Assembly: GCA_963920525.1 (NCBI GenBank)
Contig: OY986436.1
Span: forward strand, 32,219,574 to 32,283,573
Length of the DNA: 64,000 nucleotides
Direction of reading: 5' to 3'
Origin: Dichetophora obliterata
Taxonomy: Eukaryota > Arthropoda > Insecta > Diptera > Sciomyzidae
Shown: positions 26,601 to 39,800 of the stretch, one piece after another
Numbering within the stretch: position 1 is the stretch's first letter
Layout: every line of letters starts with the position of its first letter
Notes under the pieces: model-generated
Told to the model about the DNA's origin: nothing
Seen by the model: only the letters and a program-made list of their open reading frames with translations
Databases searched by the model: none
Position numbers and translations under genes: made by a program

Positions 26601-28130
26601 ACGATTTATGCATCAAAATGTTCCTTAAGCTACTGCCCACAAGACTGTATCCTTAAAATAATTTTAAAAATTAGATTTCATGTTAATTTCATGTGCCTTT
26701 TTTTGTCAATTTTTATTTTTTTTATTTATTTTCTAAAATAAAAACTACATATCAGATAAGGACGATTCATGCATTAAAATGAGCACCAGGTCTTCGTCCT
26801 TAAGAAGGGATACTCCTTTGTCCAAATGCCGTTTGCTCTATCTCTTGTAGTTTAGGAGTTGTAGAACACTTTTTGGAGTGGAAGCTGGCCAAAAACATGT
26901 GCTTTTTCCGTCATAACTCCCAAACCATACATCCTACAAGGACGATTTATACACCAAATTGTTTCTAATACATATATACACAAGACTGCAAATTCAGAAA
27001 AAAGTTTTCTGGAATTTGATTTTTTTTCAAGAATCTTAGTTAAAATTTTTTACATGAATCATAGTTTTTGACGTAGTTTTTTGCGTTTTTTTTTATTTTT
27101 TAGCCATAACTTCTAAACCATACATCATAAAAGGACGATTTATGCATCAAAATGTTCCTTAAGCTACTGCCCACAAGACTGTATCCTTAAAATAATTTTA
27201 AAAATTAGATTTCATGTTAATTTCATGTGCCCTTTTTTGTCAATTTTTATTTTTTTTTATTTATTTTCTAAAATAAAAACTACATATCAGATAAGGACGA
27301 TTCATGCATTAAAATGAGCACCAGGTCCTCGTCCTTAAGAAGGAATACTCCTTTGTCCAAATGCCGTTTGCTCTATCTCTTGTAGTTTAGGAGTTGTAGA
27401 ACACTTTTTGGAGTGGAAGCTGGCCAAAAACATGTGCTTTTTCCGTCATAACTCCCAAACCATACATCCTACAAGGACGATTTATACACCAAATTGTTTC
27501 TAATACATATATACACAAGACTGCAAATTCAGAAAAAAGTTTTCTGGAATTTGATTTTTTTTCAAGAATCTTAGTTAAAATTTTTTACATGAATCATAGT
27601 TTTTGACGTGGTTTTTTGCGATTTTTTTGATTTTTTAGCCATAACTTCTAAACCATACATCATAAAAGGACGATTTATGCATCAAAATGTTCCTTAAGCT
27701 ACTGCCCACAAGACTGTATCCTTAAAATAATTTTAAAAATTAGATTTCATGTTAATTTCATGTGCCCTTTTCTGTCAATTTTTATTTTTTTTATTTATTT
27801 TCTAAAATAAAAACTACAAATCAGATAAGGACGATTCATGCATTAAAATGAGCACCAGGTCCTCGTCCTTAAGAAGGAATACTCCTTTGTCCAAATGCCG
27901 TTTGCTCTATCTCTTGTAGTTTAGGAGTTGTAGAACACTTTTTGGAGTGGAAGCTGGCCAAAAACATGTGCTTTTTCCGTCATAACTCCCAAACCATACA
28001 TCCTACAAGGACGATTTATACACCAAATTGTTTCTAATACATATATACACAAGACTGCAAATTCAGAAAAAAGTTTTCTGGAATTTGATTTTTTTTCAAG
28101 AATCTTAGTTAAAATTTTTTACATGAATCA
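24930..28130 (+). repeat. Trimer higher-order repeat, 1,603 bp, two copies overlapping the 3,202-bp block
   Basis: The last three units of the third 3,202-bp copy are repeated once more. 'gacgtag' lies at 25,466 and 27,069 (and again at 28,672 in a different context), 'gtgcctttttttg' with TCTTCGTCC recurs at this spacing, and 'ctacaaatcag' is near 26,210 and 27,813. The period is 1,603 rather than 1,602 because of one extra T in a T run. The overlap of two periods shows that a later, shorter duplication arose inside the older repeat. Confidence 0.8.
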
Positions 28131-31100
28131 TAGTTTTTGACGTGGTTTTTTGCGATTTTTTTGATTTTTTAGCCATAACTTCTAAACCATACATCATAAA
28201 AGGACGATTTATGCATCAAAATGTTCCTTAAGCTACTGCCCACAAGACTGTATCCTTAAAATAATTTTAAAAATTAGATTTCATGTTAATTTCATGTGCC
28301 CTTTTTTGTCAATTTTTATTTTTTTTATTTATTTTCTAAAATAAAAACTACATATCAGATAAGGACGATTCATGCATTAAAATGAGCACCAGGTCCTCGT
28401 CCTTAAGAAGGAATACTCCTTTGTCCAAATGCCGTTTGCTCTATCTCTTGTAGTTTAGGAGTTGTAGAACACTTTTTGGAGTGGAAGCTGGCCAAAAACA
28501 TGTGCTTTTTCCGTCATAACTCCCAAACCATACATCCTACAAGGACGATTTATACACCAAATTGTTTCTAATACATATATACACAAGACTGCAAATTCAG
28601 AAAAAAGTTTTCTGGAATTTGATTTTTTTTCAAGAATCTTAGTTAAAATTTTTTACATGAATCATAGTTTTTGACGTAGTTTTTTGCGTTTTTTTTTTAT
28701 TTTTTAGCCATAACTTCTAAACCATACATCATAAAAGGACGATTTATGCATCAAAATGTTCCTTAAGCTACTGCCCACAAGACTGTATCCTTAAAATAAT
28801 TTTAAAAATTAGATTTCATATTAATTTCATGTGCCCTTTTCTGTCAATTTTTATTTTTTTTATTTATTTTCTAAAATAAAAACTACAAATCAGATAAGGA
28901 CGATTCATGCATTAAAATGAGCACCAGGTCCTCGTCCTTAAGAAGGAATACTCCTTTGTCCAAATGCCGTTTGCTCTATCTCTTGTAGTTTAGGAGTTGT
29001 AGAACACTTTTTGGAGTGGAAGCTGGCCAAAAACATGTGCTTTTTCCGTCATAACTCCCAAACCATACATCCTACAAGGACGATTTATACACCAAATTGT
29101 TTCTAATACATATATACACAAGACTGCAAATTCAGAAAAAAGTTTTCTGGAATTTGATTTTTTTTCAAGAATCTTAGTTAAAATTTTTTACATGAATCAT
29201 AGTTTTTGACGTGGTTTTTTGCGATTTTTTTGATTTTTTAGCCATAACTTCTAAACCATACATCATAAAAGGACGATTTATGCATCAAAATGTTCCTTAA
29301 GCTACTGCCCACAAGACTGTATCCTTAAAATAATTTTAAAAATTAGATTTCATGTTAATTTCATGTGCCCTTTTTTGTCAATTTTTATTTTTTTTATTTA
29401 TTTTCTAAAATAAAAACTACATATCAGATAAGGACGGTTCATGCATTAAAATGAGCACCAGGTCCTCGTCCTTAAGAAGGGATACTCCTTTGTCCAAATG
29501 CAGTTTGCTCTATCTCTTGTAGTTTAGGAGTTGTAGAACAATTTTTGGAGTGGAAGCTGGCCAAAAACATGTGCTTTTTCCGTCATAACTCCCAAACCAT
29601 ACATCCTACAAGGACGATTTATACACCAAATTGTTTTTAATACATATATACACAAGACTGCATATTGAGAAAAAAGTTTTCTGGAATTTGATTTTTTTTC
29701 AAGAATCTTAGTTAAAATTTTTTACATGAATCATAGTTTTTGACGTGGTTTTTTGCGATTTTTTTGATTTTTTAGCCATAACTTCTAAACCATACATCAT
29801 AAAAGGACGATTTATGCATCAAAATGTTCCTTAAGCTACTGCCCACAAGACTGTATCCTTAAAATAATTTTAAAAATTAGATTTCATGTTAATTTCATGT
29901 GCCCTTTTCTGTCAATTTTTATTTTTTTTATTTATTTTCTAAAATAAAAACTACATATCAGATAAGGACGATTCATGCATTAAAATGAGCACCAGGTCCT
30001 CGTCCTTAAGAAGGAATACTCCTTTGTCCAAATGCCGTTTGCTCTATCTCTTGTAGTTTAGGAGTTGTAGAACACTTTTTGGAGTGGAAGCTGGCCAAAA
30101 ACATGTGCTTTTTCCGTCATAACTCCCAAACCATACATCCTACAAGGACGATTTATACACCAAATTGTTTCTAATACATATATACACAAGACTGCAAATT
30201 CAGAAAAAAGTTTTCTGGAATTTGATTTTTTTTCAAGAATCTTAGTTAAAATTTTTTACATGAATCATAGTTTTTGACGTGGTTTTTTGCGATTTTTTTT
30301 ATTTTTTAGCCATAACTTCTAAACCATACATCATAAAAGGACGATTTATGCATCAAAATGTTCCTTAAGCTACTGCCCACAAGACTGTATCCTTAAAATA
30401 ATTTGAAAAATTAGATTTCATGTTAATTTCATGTGCCCTTTTTTGTCAATTTTTATTTTTTTTATTTATTTTCTAAAATAAAAACTACATATCAGATAAG
30501 GACGGTTCATGCATTAAAATGAGCACCAGGTCCTCGTCCTTAAGAAGGGATACTCCTTTGTCCAAATGCAGTTTGCTCTATCTCTTGTAGTTTAGGAGTT
30601 GTAGAACAATTTTTGGAGTGGAAGCTGGCCAAAAACATGTGCTTTTTCCGTCATAACTCCCAAACCATACATCCTACAAGGACGATTTATACACCAAATT
30701 GTTTTTAATACATATATACACAAGACTGCATATTGAGAAAAAAGTTTTCTGGAATTTGATTTTTTTTCAAGAATCTTAGTTAAAATTTTTTACATGAATC
30801 ATAGTTTTTGACGTGGTTTTTTGCGATTTTTTTGATTTTTTAGCCATAACTTCTAAACCATACATCATAAAAGGACGATTTATGCATCAAAATGTTCCTT
30901 AAGCTACTGCCCACAAGACTGTATCCTTAAAATAATTTTAAAAATTAGATTTCATGTTAATTTCATGTGCCCTTTTCTGTCAATTTTTATTTTTTTTATT
31001 TATTTTCTAAAATAAAAACTACAAATCAGATAAGGACGATTCATGCATTAAAATGAGCACCAGGTCCTCGTCCTTAAGAAGGAATACTCCTTTGTCCAAA

Positions 31101-33600
31101 TGCCGTTTGCTCTATCTCTTGTAGTTTAGGAGTTGTAGAACACTTTTTGGAGTGGAAGCTGGCCAAAAACATGTGCTTTTTCCGTCATAACTCCCAAACC
31201 ATACATCCTACAAGGACGATTTATACACCAAATTGTTTCTAATACATATATACACAAGACTGCAAATTCAGAAAAAAGTTTTCTGGAATTTGATTTTTTT
31301 TCAAGAATCTTAGTTAAAATTTTTTACATGAATCATAGTTTTTGACGTGGTTTTTTGCGATTTTTTTTATTTTTTAGCCATAACTTCTAAACCATACATC
31401 ATAAAAGGACGATTTATGCATCAAAATGTTCCTTAAGCTACTGCCCACAAGACTGTATCCTTAAAATAATTTGAAAAATTAGATTTCATGTTAATTTCAT
31501 GTGCCCTTTTTTGTCAATTTTTATTTTTTTTATTTATTTTCTAAAATAAAAACTACATATCAGATAAGGACGATTCATGCATTAAAATGAGCACCAGGTC
31601 CTCGTCCTTAAGAAGGAATACTCCTTTGTCCAAATGCCGTTTGCTCTATCTCTTGTAGTTTAGGAGTTGTAGAACACTTTTTGGAGTGGAAGCTGGCCAA
31701 AAACATGTGCTTTTTCCGTCATAACTCCCAAACCATACATCCTACAAGGACGATTTATACACCAAATTGTTTCTAATACATATATACACAAGACTGCAAA
31801 TTCAGAAAAAAGTTTTCTGGAATTTGATTTTTTTTCAAGAATCTTAGTTAAAATTTTTTACATGAATCATAGTTTTTGACGTGGTTTTTTGCGATTTTTT
31901 TGATTTTTTAGCCATAACTTCTAAACCATACATCATAAAAGGACGATTTATGCATCAAAATGTTCCTTAAGCTACTGCCCACAAGACTGTATCCTTAAAA
32001 TAATTTGAAAAATTAGATTTCATGTTAATTTCATGTGCCCTTTTTTGTCAATTTTTATTTTTTTTATTTATTTTCTAAAATAAAAACTACATATCAGATA
32101 AGGACGATTCATGCATTAAAATGAGCACCAGGTCCTCGTCCTTAAGAAGGAATACTCCTTTGTCCAAATGCCGTTTGCTCTATCTCTTGTAGTTTAGGAG
32201 TTGTAGAACACTTTTTGGAGTGGAAGCTGGCCAAAAACATGTGCTTTTTCCGTCATAACTCCCAAACCATACATCCTACAAGGACGATTTATACACCAAA
32301 TTGTTTCTAATACATATATACACAAGACTGCAAATTCAGAAAAAAGTTTTCTGGAATTTGATTTTTTTTCAAGAATCTTAGTTAAAATTTTTTACATGAA
32401 TCATAGTTTTTGACGTGGTTTTTTGCGATTTTTTTTATTTTTTAGCCATAACTTCTAAACCATACATCATAAAAGGACGATTTATGCATCAAAATGTTCC
32501 TTAAGCTACTGCCCACAAGACTGTATCCTTAAAATAATTTGAAAAATTAGATTTCATGTTAATTTCATGTGCCCTTTTTTGTCAATTTTTATTTTTTTTA
32601 TTTATTTTCTAAAATAAAAACTACATATCAGATAAGGACGATTCATGCATTAAAATGAGCACCAGGTCCTCGTCCTTAAGAAGGAATACTCCTTTGTCCA
32701 AATGCCGTTTGCTCTATCTCTTGTAGTTTAGGAGTTGTAGAACACTTTTTGGAGTGGAAGCTGGCCAAAAACATGTGCTTTTTCCGTCATAACTCCCAAA
32801 CCATACATCCTACAAGGACGATTTATACACCAAATTGTTTCTAATACATATATACACAAGACTGCAAATTCAGAAAAAAGTTTTCTGGAATTTGATTTTT
32901 TTTCAAGAATCTTAGTTAAAATTTTTTACATGAATCATAGTTTTTGACGTGGTTTTTTGCGTTTTTTTTTATTTTTTAGCCATAACTTCTAAACCATACA
33001 TCATAAAAGGACGATTTATGCATCAAAATGTTCCTTAAGCTACTGCCCACAAGACTGTATCCTTAAAATAATTTGAAAAATTAGATTTCATGTTAATTTC
33101 ATGTGCCCTTTTCTGTCAATTTTAATTTTTTTTATTTATTTTCTAAAATAAAAACTACAAATCAGATAAGGACGATTCATGCATTAAAATGAGCACCAGG
33201 TCCTCGTCCTTAAGAAGGAATACTCCTTTGTCCAAATGCCGTTTGCTCTATCTCTTGTAGTTTAGGAGTTGTAGAACACTTTTTGGAGTGGAAGCTGGCC
33301 AAAAACATGTGCTTTTTCCGTCATAACTCCCAAACCATACATCCTACAAGGACGATTTATACACCAAATTGTTTCTAATACATATATACACAAGACTGCA
33401 AATTCAGAAAAAAGTTTTCTGGAATTTGATTTTTTTTCAAGAATCTTAGTTAAAATTTTTTACATGAATCATAGTTTTTGACGTGGTTTTTTGCGATTTT
33501 TTTGATTTTTTAGCCATAACTTCTAAACCATACATCATAAAAGGACGATTTATGCATCAAAATGTTCCTTAAGCTACTGCCCACAAGACTGTATCCTTAA
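28130..33600 (+). repeat. Ten satellite units, including a 1,068-bp dimer block
   Basis: At about 29,400-31,500 a two-unit pattern repeats. GGACGG, 'atgcagtttg', 'gaacaattttt' and the rare 'ttgtttttaata' are in one unit (29,631 and 30,699, 1,068 bp apart). The alternate units carry 'cttttctgtc'. From about 31,450 to 33,450 nearly uniform units with 'aatttgaaaaat' follow. The segment holds no insertion and no gene. Confidence 0.75.
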
Positions 33601-33998
33601 AATAATTTTAAAAATTAGATTTCATGTTAATTTCATGTGCCCTTTTTTGTCAATTTTTATTTTTTTAATTTATTTTCTAAAATAAAAACTACATATCAGA
33701 TAAGGACGATTCATGCATTAAAATGAGCACCAGGTCCTCGTCCTTAAGAAGGGATACTCCTTTGTCCAAATGCCGTTTGCTCTATCTCTTGTAGTTTAGG
33801 AGTTGTAGAACACTTTTTGGAGTGGAAGCTGGCCAAAAACATGTGTTTTTTTCCGTCATAACTCCCAAACCATACATCCTACAAGGACGATTTATACACC
33901 AAATTGTTTCTAATACATATATACACAAGACTGCAAATTCAGAAAAAAGTTTTCTGGAATTTGATTTTTTTTCAAGAATCTTAGTTAAAATTTTTTAC

Positions 33999-34437
33999 AT
34001 GAATCATAGTTTTTGACGTGGTTTTTTGCGTTTTTTTTTATTTTTTAGCCATAACTTCTAAACCATACATCATAAAAGGACGATTTATGCATCAAAATGT
34101 TTCTTAAGCTACTGCCCACAAGACTGTATCCTTAAAATAATTTTAAAAATTAGATTTCATGTTAATTTCATGTGCCCTTTTTTGTCAATTTTTATTTTTT
34201 TTATTTATTTTCTAAAATAAAAACTACATATCAGATAAGGACGATTCATGCATTAAAATGAGCACCAGGTCTTCGTCCTTAAGAAGGAATACTCCTTTGT
34301 CCAAATGCCGTTTGCTCTATCTCTTGTAGTTTAGGAGTTGTAGAACACTTTTTGGAGTGGAAGCTGGCCAAAAACATGAAGAAAAAAGTTTTCTGGAATT
34401 TGATTTTTTTTCAAGAATCTTAGTTAAAATTTTTTAC
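33999..34437 (+). repeat. 439-bp truncated unit lacking the C box
   Basis: The sequence jumps at about 34,376-34,382 from 'ggccaaaaacatg' (end of B) to 'aagaaaaaagttttctgg' (middle of C). It skips 95 bp that normally hold the C lead-in, the C box and CACAAGACTG. The unit therefore has two boxes instead of three. The deletion is not shared with any other unit I could find, so it is private and probably recent. Confidence 0.92.
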
Positions 34438-35506
34438 ATGAATCATAGTTTTTGACGTGGTTTTTTGCGATTTTTTTGATTTTTTAGCCATAACTTCTAA
34501 ACCATACATCATAAAAGGACGATTTATGCATCAAAATGTTCCTTAAGCTACTGCCCACAAGACTGTATCCTTAAAATAATTTTAAAAATTAGATTTCATG
34601 TTAATTTCATGTGCCCTTTTTTGTCAATTTTTATTTTTTTAATTTATTTTCTAAAATAAAAACTACATATCAGATAAGGACGATTCATGCATTAAAATGA
34701 GCACCAGGTCCTCGTCCTTAAGAAGGGATACTCCTTTGGCCAAATGCCGTTTGCTCTATCTCTTGTAGTTTAGGAGTTGTAGAACACTTTTTGGAGTGGA
34801 AGCTGGCCAAAAACATGTGTTTTTTTCCGTCATAACTCCCAAACCATACATCCTACAAGGACGATTTATACACCAAATTGTTTCTAATACATATATACAC
34901 AAGACTGCAAATTCAGAAAAAAGTTTTCTGGAATTTGATTTTTTTTCAAGAATCTTAGTTAAAATTTTTTACATGAATCATAGTTTTTGGCGTGGTTTTT
35001 TGCGATTTTTTTTATTTTTTAGCCATAACTTCTAAACCATACATCATAAAAGGACGATTTATGCATCAAAATGTTTCTTAAGCTACTGCCCACAAGACTG
35101 TATCCTTAAAATAATTTTAAAAATTAGATTTCATGTTAATTTCATGTGCCCTTTTTTGTCAATTTTTATTTTTTTTATTTATTTTCTAAAATAAAAACTA
35201 CATATCAGATAAGGACGATTCATGCATTAAAATGAGCACCAGGTCTTCGTCCTTAAGAAGGAATACTCCTTTGTCCAAATGCCGTTTGCTCTATCTCTTG
35301 TAGTTTAGGAGTTGTAGAACACTTTTTGGAGTGGAAGCTGGCCAAAAACATGTGCTTTTTCCGTCATAACTCCCAAACCATACATCCTACAAGGACGATT
35401 TATACACCAAATTGTTTCTAATACATATATACACAAGACTGCAAATTCAGAAAAAAGTTTTCTGGAGTTTGATTTTTTTTCAAGAATCTTAGTTAAAATT
35501 TTTTAC

Positions 35507-36035
35507 ATGAATCATAGTTTTTGACGTGGTTTTTTGCGATTTTTTTGATTTTTTAGCCATAACTTCTAAACCATACATCATAAAAGGACGATTTATGCAT
35601 CAAAATGTTCCTTAAGCTACTGCCCACAAGACTGTATCCTTAAAATTATTTTAAAAATTAGATTTCATGTTAATTTCATGTGCCCTTTTTTGTCAATTTT
35701 TATTTTTTTTATTTATTTTCTAAAATAAAAACTACATATCAGATAAGGACGATTCATGCATTAAAATGAGCACCAGGTCCTCGTCCTTAAGAAGGAATAC
35801 TCCTTTGTCCAAATGCCGTTTGCTCTATCTCTTGTAGTTTAGGAGTTGTAGAACACTTTTTGGAGTGGAAGCTGGCCAAAAACATGTGCTTTTTCCGTCA
35901 TAACTCCCAAACCATACATCCTACAAGGACGATTTATAAATTATTTCTAATACATATATACACAAGACTGCATATTCAGAAAAAAGTTTTCTGGAATTTG
36001 ATTTTTTTTCAAGAATCTTAGTTAAAATTTTTTAC
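35507..36035 (+). repeat. 529-bp unit with 5-bp deletion just after the C box
   Basis: The sequence 'gatttataaattatttct' near 35,931-35,948 replaces the usual 'gatttatacaccaaattgtt', by loss of 'cacca' and one substitution. The unit is otherwise normal. The neighbouring unit at about 36,100-36,250 is also atypical ('catcacaaaagg', 'gtatacttaaaat'). Confidence 0.85.
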
Positions 36036-36859
36036 ATGAATCATAGTTTTTGACGTGGTTTTTTGCGATTTTTTTGATTTTTTAGCCATAACTTCTAAAC
36101 CATACATCACAAAAGGACGATTTATGCATCAAAATGTTCCTTAAGCTACTGCCCACAAGACTGTATACTTAAAATAATTTGAAAAATTAGATTTCATGTT
36201 AATTTCATGTGCCCTTTTTTGTCAATTTTTATTTTTATTATTTATTTTCTAAAATAAAAACTACATATCAGATAAGGACGATTCATGCATTAAAATGAGC
36301 ACCAGGTCCTCGTCCTTAAGAAGGAATACTCCTTTGTCCAAATGCCGTTTGCTCTATCTCTTGTAGTTTAGGAGTTGTAGAACACTTTTTGGAGTGGAAG
36401 CTGGCCAAAAACATGTGCTTTTTCCGTCATAACTCCCAAACCATACATCCTACAAGGACGATTTATACACCAAATTGTTTCTAATACATATATACACAAG
36501 ACTGCAAATTCAGAAAAAAGTTTTCTGGAATTTGATTTTTTTTCAAGAATCTTAGTTAAAATTTTTTACATGAATCATAGTTTTTGACGTGGTTTTTTGC
36601 GATTTTTTTGATTTTTTAGCCATAACTTCTAAACCATACATCATAAAAGGACGATTTATGCATCAAAATGTTCCTTAAGCTACTGCCCACAAGACTGTAT
36701 CCTTAAAATAATTTTAAAAATTAGATTTCATGTTAATTTCATGTGCCCTTTTCTGTCAATTTTTATTTTTTTTATTTATTTTCTAAAATAAAAACTACAA
36801 ATCAGATAAGGACGATTCATGCATTAAAATGAGCACCAGGTCCTCGTCCTTAAGAAGGA

Positions 36860-39800
36860 ATACTCCTTTGTCCAAATGCCGTTTGCTCTATCTCTTGTAG
36901 TTTAGGAGTTGTAGAACACTTTTTGGAGTGGAAGCTGGCCAAAAACATGTGCTTTTTCCGTCATAACTCCCAAACCATACATCCTACAAGGACGATTTAT
37001 ACACCAAATTGTTTCTAATACATATATACACAAGACTGCAAATTCAGAAAAAAGTTTTCTGGAATTTGATTTTTTTTCAAGAATCTTAGTTAAAATTTTT
37101 TACATGAATCATAGTTTTTGACGTGGTTTTTTGCGATTTTTTTGATTTTTTAGCCATAACTTCTAAACCATACATCATAAAAGGACGATTTATGCATCAA
37201 AATGTTCCTTAAGCTACTGCCCACAAGACTGTATCCTTAAAATAATTTTAAAAATTAGATTTCATGTTAATTTCATGTGCCCTTTTCTGTCAATTTTTAT
37301 TTTTTTTATTTATTTTCTAAAATAAAAACTACAAATCAGATAAGGACGATTCATGCATTAAAATGAGCACCAGGTCCTCGTCCTTAAGAAGGAATACTCC
37401 TTTGTCCAAATGCCGTTTGCTCTATCTCTTGTAGTTTAGGAGTTGTAGAACACTTTTTGGAGTGGAAGCTGGCCAAAAACATGTGCTTTTTCCGTCATAA
37501 CTCCCAAACCATACATCCTACAAGGACGATTTATACACCAAATTGTTTCTAATACATATATACACAAGACTGCAAATTCAGAAAAAAGTTTTCTGGAATT
37601 TGATTTTTTTTCAAGAATCTTAGTTAAAATTTTTTACATGAATCATAGTTTTTGACGTGGTTTTTTGCGATTTTTTTGATTTTTTAGCCATAACTTCTAA
37701 ACCATACATCCTAAAAGGACGATTTATGCATCAAAATGTTCCTTAAGCTACTGCCCACAAGACTGTATCCTTAAAATAATTTTAAAAATTAGATTTCATG
37801 TTAATTTCATGTGCCCTTTTTTGTCAATTTTTATTTTTTTTATTTATTTTCTAAAATAAAAACTACATATCAGATAAGGACGGTTCATGCATTAAAATGA
37901 GCACCAGGTCCTCGTCCTTAAGAAGGGATACTCCTTTGTCCAAATGCAGTTTGCTCTATCTCTTGTAGTTTAGGAGTTGTAGAACAATTTTTGGAGTGGA
38001 AGCTGGCCAAAAACATGTGCTTTTTCCGTCATAACTCCCAAACCATACATCCTACAAGGACGATTTATACACCAAATTGTTTTTAATACATATATACACA
38101 AGACTGCATATTGAGAAAAAAGTTTTCTGGAATTTGATTTTTTTTCAAGAATCTTAGTTAAAATTTTTTACATGAATCATAGTTTTTGACGTGGTTTTTT
38201 GCGATTTTTTTGATTTTTTAGCCATAACTTCTAAACCATACATCATAAAAGGACGATTTATGCATCAAAATGTTCCTTAAGCTACTGCCCACAAGACTGT
38301 ATCCTTAAAATAATTTTAAAAATTAGATTTCATGTTAATTTCATGTGCCCTTTTCTGTCAATTTTTATTTTTTTTATTTATTTTCTAAAATAAAAACTAC
38401 AAATCAGATAAGGACGATTCATGCATTAAAATGAGCACCAGGTCCTCGTCCTTAAGAAGGAATACTCCTTTGTCCAAATGCCGTTTGCTCTATCTCTTGT
38501 AGTTTAGGAGTTGTAGAACACTTTTTGGAGTGGAAGCTGGCCAAAAACATGTGCTTTTTCCGTCATAACTCCCAAACCATACATCCTACAAGGACGATTT
38601 ATACACCAAATTGTTTCTAATACATATATACACAAGACTGCAAATTCAGAAAAAAGTTTTCTGGAATTTGATTTTTTTTCAAGAATCTTAGTTAAAATTT
38701 TTTACATGAATCATAGTTTTTGACGTGGTTTTTTGCGATTTTTTTGATTTTTTAGCCATAACTTCTAAACCATACATCATAAAAGGACGATTAATGCATC
38801 AAAATGTTTCTAAAGCTACTGCCCACAAGACTGTATCCTTAAAATAATTTTAAAAATTAGATTTCATGTTAATTTCATGTGCCCTTTTTTGTCAATTTTT
38901 ATTTTTTTTATTTATTTTCTAAAATAAAAACTACATATCAGATAAGGACGATTCATGCATTAAAATGAGCACCAGGTCCTCGTCCATAAGAAGAAATACT
39001 CCTTTGTCCAAATGCCGTTTGCTCTATCTCTTGTAGTTTAGGAGTTGTAGAACACTTTTTGGAGTGGAAGCTGGCCAAAAACATGTGCTTTTTCCGTCAT
39101 AACTCCCATACCATACATCCTACAAGAACGATTTATACACCAAATTGTTTCTAATACATATAAACACAAGACCGCATATTCAGAAAAAGTTTTCTGGAAT
39201 TTGATTTTTTTTCAAGAATCTTAGTTAAAATTTTTTACATGAATCATAGTTTTTGACGTGGTTTTTTGCGATTTTTTTTATTTTTTAGCCATAACTTCTA
39301 AACCATACATCATAAAAGGACGATTTATGCATCAAAATGTTCCTTAAGCTACTGCCCACAAGACTGTATCCTTAAAATAATTTTAAAAATTAGATTTCAT
39401 GTTAATTTCATGTGCCTTTTTTTGTCAATTTTTATTTTTTTTATTTATTTTCTAAAATAAAAACTACACATCAGATAAGGACGATTCATGCATTAAAATG
39501 AGCACCAGGTCTTCGTCTTTAAGAAGGGATACTCCTTTGTCCAAATGTCGTTTGCTCTATCTCTTGTAGTTTAGGAGTTGTAGAACACTTTTTGGAGTGG
39601 AAGCTGGCCAAAAACATGTGCTTTTTCCGTCATAACTCCCACACCATACATCCTACAAGAACGATTTATACACCAAATTGTTTCTAATACATATATACAC
39701 AAGACCGCATATTCAGAAAAAGTTTTCTGGAATTTGATTTTTTTTCAAGAATCTTAGTTAAAATTTTTTACATGAATCATAGTTTTTGACGTGGTTTTTT

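Larger units (their letters stand above)
33600..36036 (+). repeat. Satellite units with two deletions; dimer spacing of 974 bp
   Basis: Two near-identical units with the long-T variant 'gtg' plus seven or more T lie at about 33,822 and 34,796. They are 974 bp apart, which is two units minus the 95-bp deletion between them. The combination 'ttttttaatt', long-T and 'gcg' plus T run matches units at 16,550-17,000. Short GTG-started frames here (64 and 79 codons) exist only because the T-run length shifts the frame. Confidence 0.75.
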
